The translations under genes and the position numbers were made by a program. DNA of 64,000 nt from Eulemur rufifrons (taxonomy: Eukaryota; Chordata; Mammalia; Primates; Lemuridae). The notes under the pieces were generated by a model. That model did not search any database, was not told the origin of the DNA, and was given only the letters and a program-made list of their open reading frames with translations. Positions 63,610 through 64,000 of the stretch are shown piece by piece; the first letter of the stretch is position 1; each line of letters starts with the position of its first letter. The DNA is taken from contig NC_090990.1 in NCBI RefSeq assembly GCF_041146395.1, positions 50,823,501 to 50,887,500 on the forward strand, given 5' to 3'.

Positions 63610-64000
63610 GAAATTTTTCTGTTCTTGACAGTTATTTCACTTGTGGGAAGTTACATAACTTTAAATTTTATTCATAAAGTAAGCATGTATTCATATTTCC
63701 ATATCACATTGTTTTTAATTTTCATAATTCAAACTCACAGGAAATATAGCCACCTTACATACTGATAGGAACAATCATTAAAATCAAAAAAAGATTTTCC
63801 CTTTGTCAGTATAGAAGATATTAAATTTATATATAAAATTTCAGGTCAATTTAGACACCATGTGGATTAATATTAATAAATCAGCAAAGGTCTGACTCTG
63901 ACAGTCGAGATGCAGAAATACAATTGCGAAGCCCCAGTGCTTCTTATATTGGACTATATGGACTGCTTGTCTCATCTTCTACCCAACACTGCAAGCACTT

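Larger units (their letters stand above)
58504..64000 (+). other. SGIP1: SGIP1 intron, 5' part
   Basis: The next exon, which should begin with the last base of a Lys codon followed by Cys-Ile-Val-Lys, is not present before base 64000. The region contains a purine microsatellite, three Alus, a complete L2 3' end followed by a reversed L2 fragment, and one L2 tail. Confidence 0.85.

Overview
This is nuclear DNA from a primate, most likely a strepsirrhine (lemur or loris type). The Alu elements at 22387 and 44075 have the two-armed Alu body and the linker typical of lemur Alus ('gcctgagcaagagcgagacc', then 'agaaagaaattat..ggacaactaaaaatatata'). The L1 tail at 52863-53230 is also of lemur type. 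There is no bacterial or viral gene content. Most long open frames are chance frames, repeat remnants, or shadows of proline-rich exons.

The only gene I can support is SGIP1 (SH3-containing GRB2-like endophilin-interacting protein 1) on the + strand. The window holds its middle part: eleven exons that join in one frame (1262 coding bases, about 420 codons) and cover roughly residues 130-550 of a protein of about 830 residues. The order is a 12-nt microexon (3501), a 25-nt microexon (6729), then exons at 7677, 9051, 12072, 14757, 17015, 24434, 25520, 30959 and 58392. A further in-frame 66-nt cassette exon (29953) and a weaker 36-nt candidate (17863) have splice-site-like borders. The N-terminal membrane-binding exons lie upstream of base 1. 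Most of the C-terminal mu-homology domain lies beyond base 64000.

The exons encode a basic Ser/Pro linker (3501-7728), two Phe-Gly-Pro-bearing segments (9051 and 17015), a long proline-rich region with SH3-ligand motifs (14757-25646), a short linker (30959) and the first strand of the mu-homology domain (58392). SGIP1 is a brain-enriched endocytic adaptor that binds membranes, endophilin, Eps15 and AP-2. The splicing pattern seen here would mainly change the length of the disordered linker between the membrane-binding end and the cargo or adaptor-binding end.

The rest is intron: old MIR and L2 copies in both orientations, a hAT/MER5-like element, six Alus of at least two ages, a nearly full-length but decayed L1 (about 40690-46610) with a nested Alu and a missing 3' end, a younger 5'-truncated L1 tail, and several microsatellites. 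The 27-kb intron from 31019 to 58391 holds most of the L1 and L2 sequence. I see no tRNA, rRNA, CRISPR or prokaryotic mobile element.
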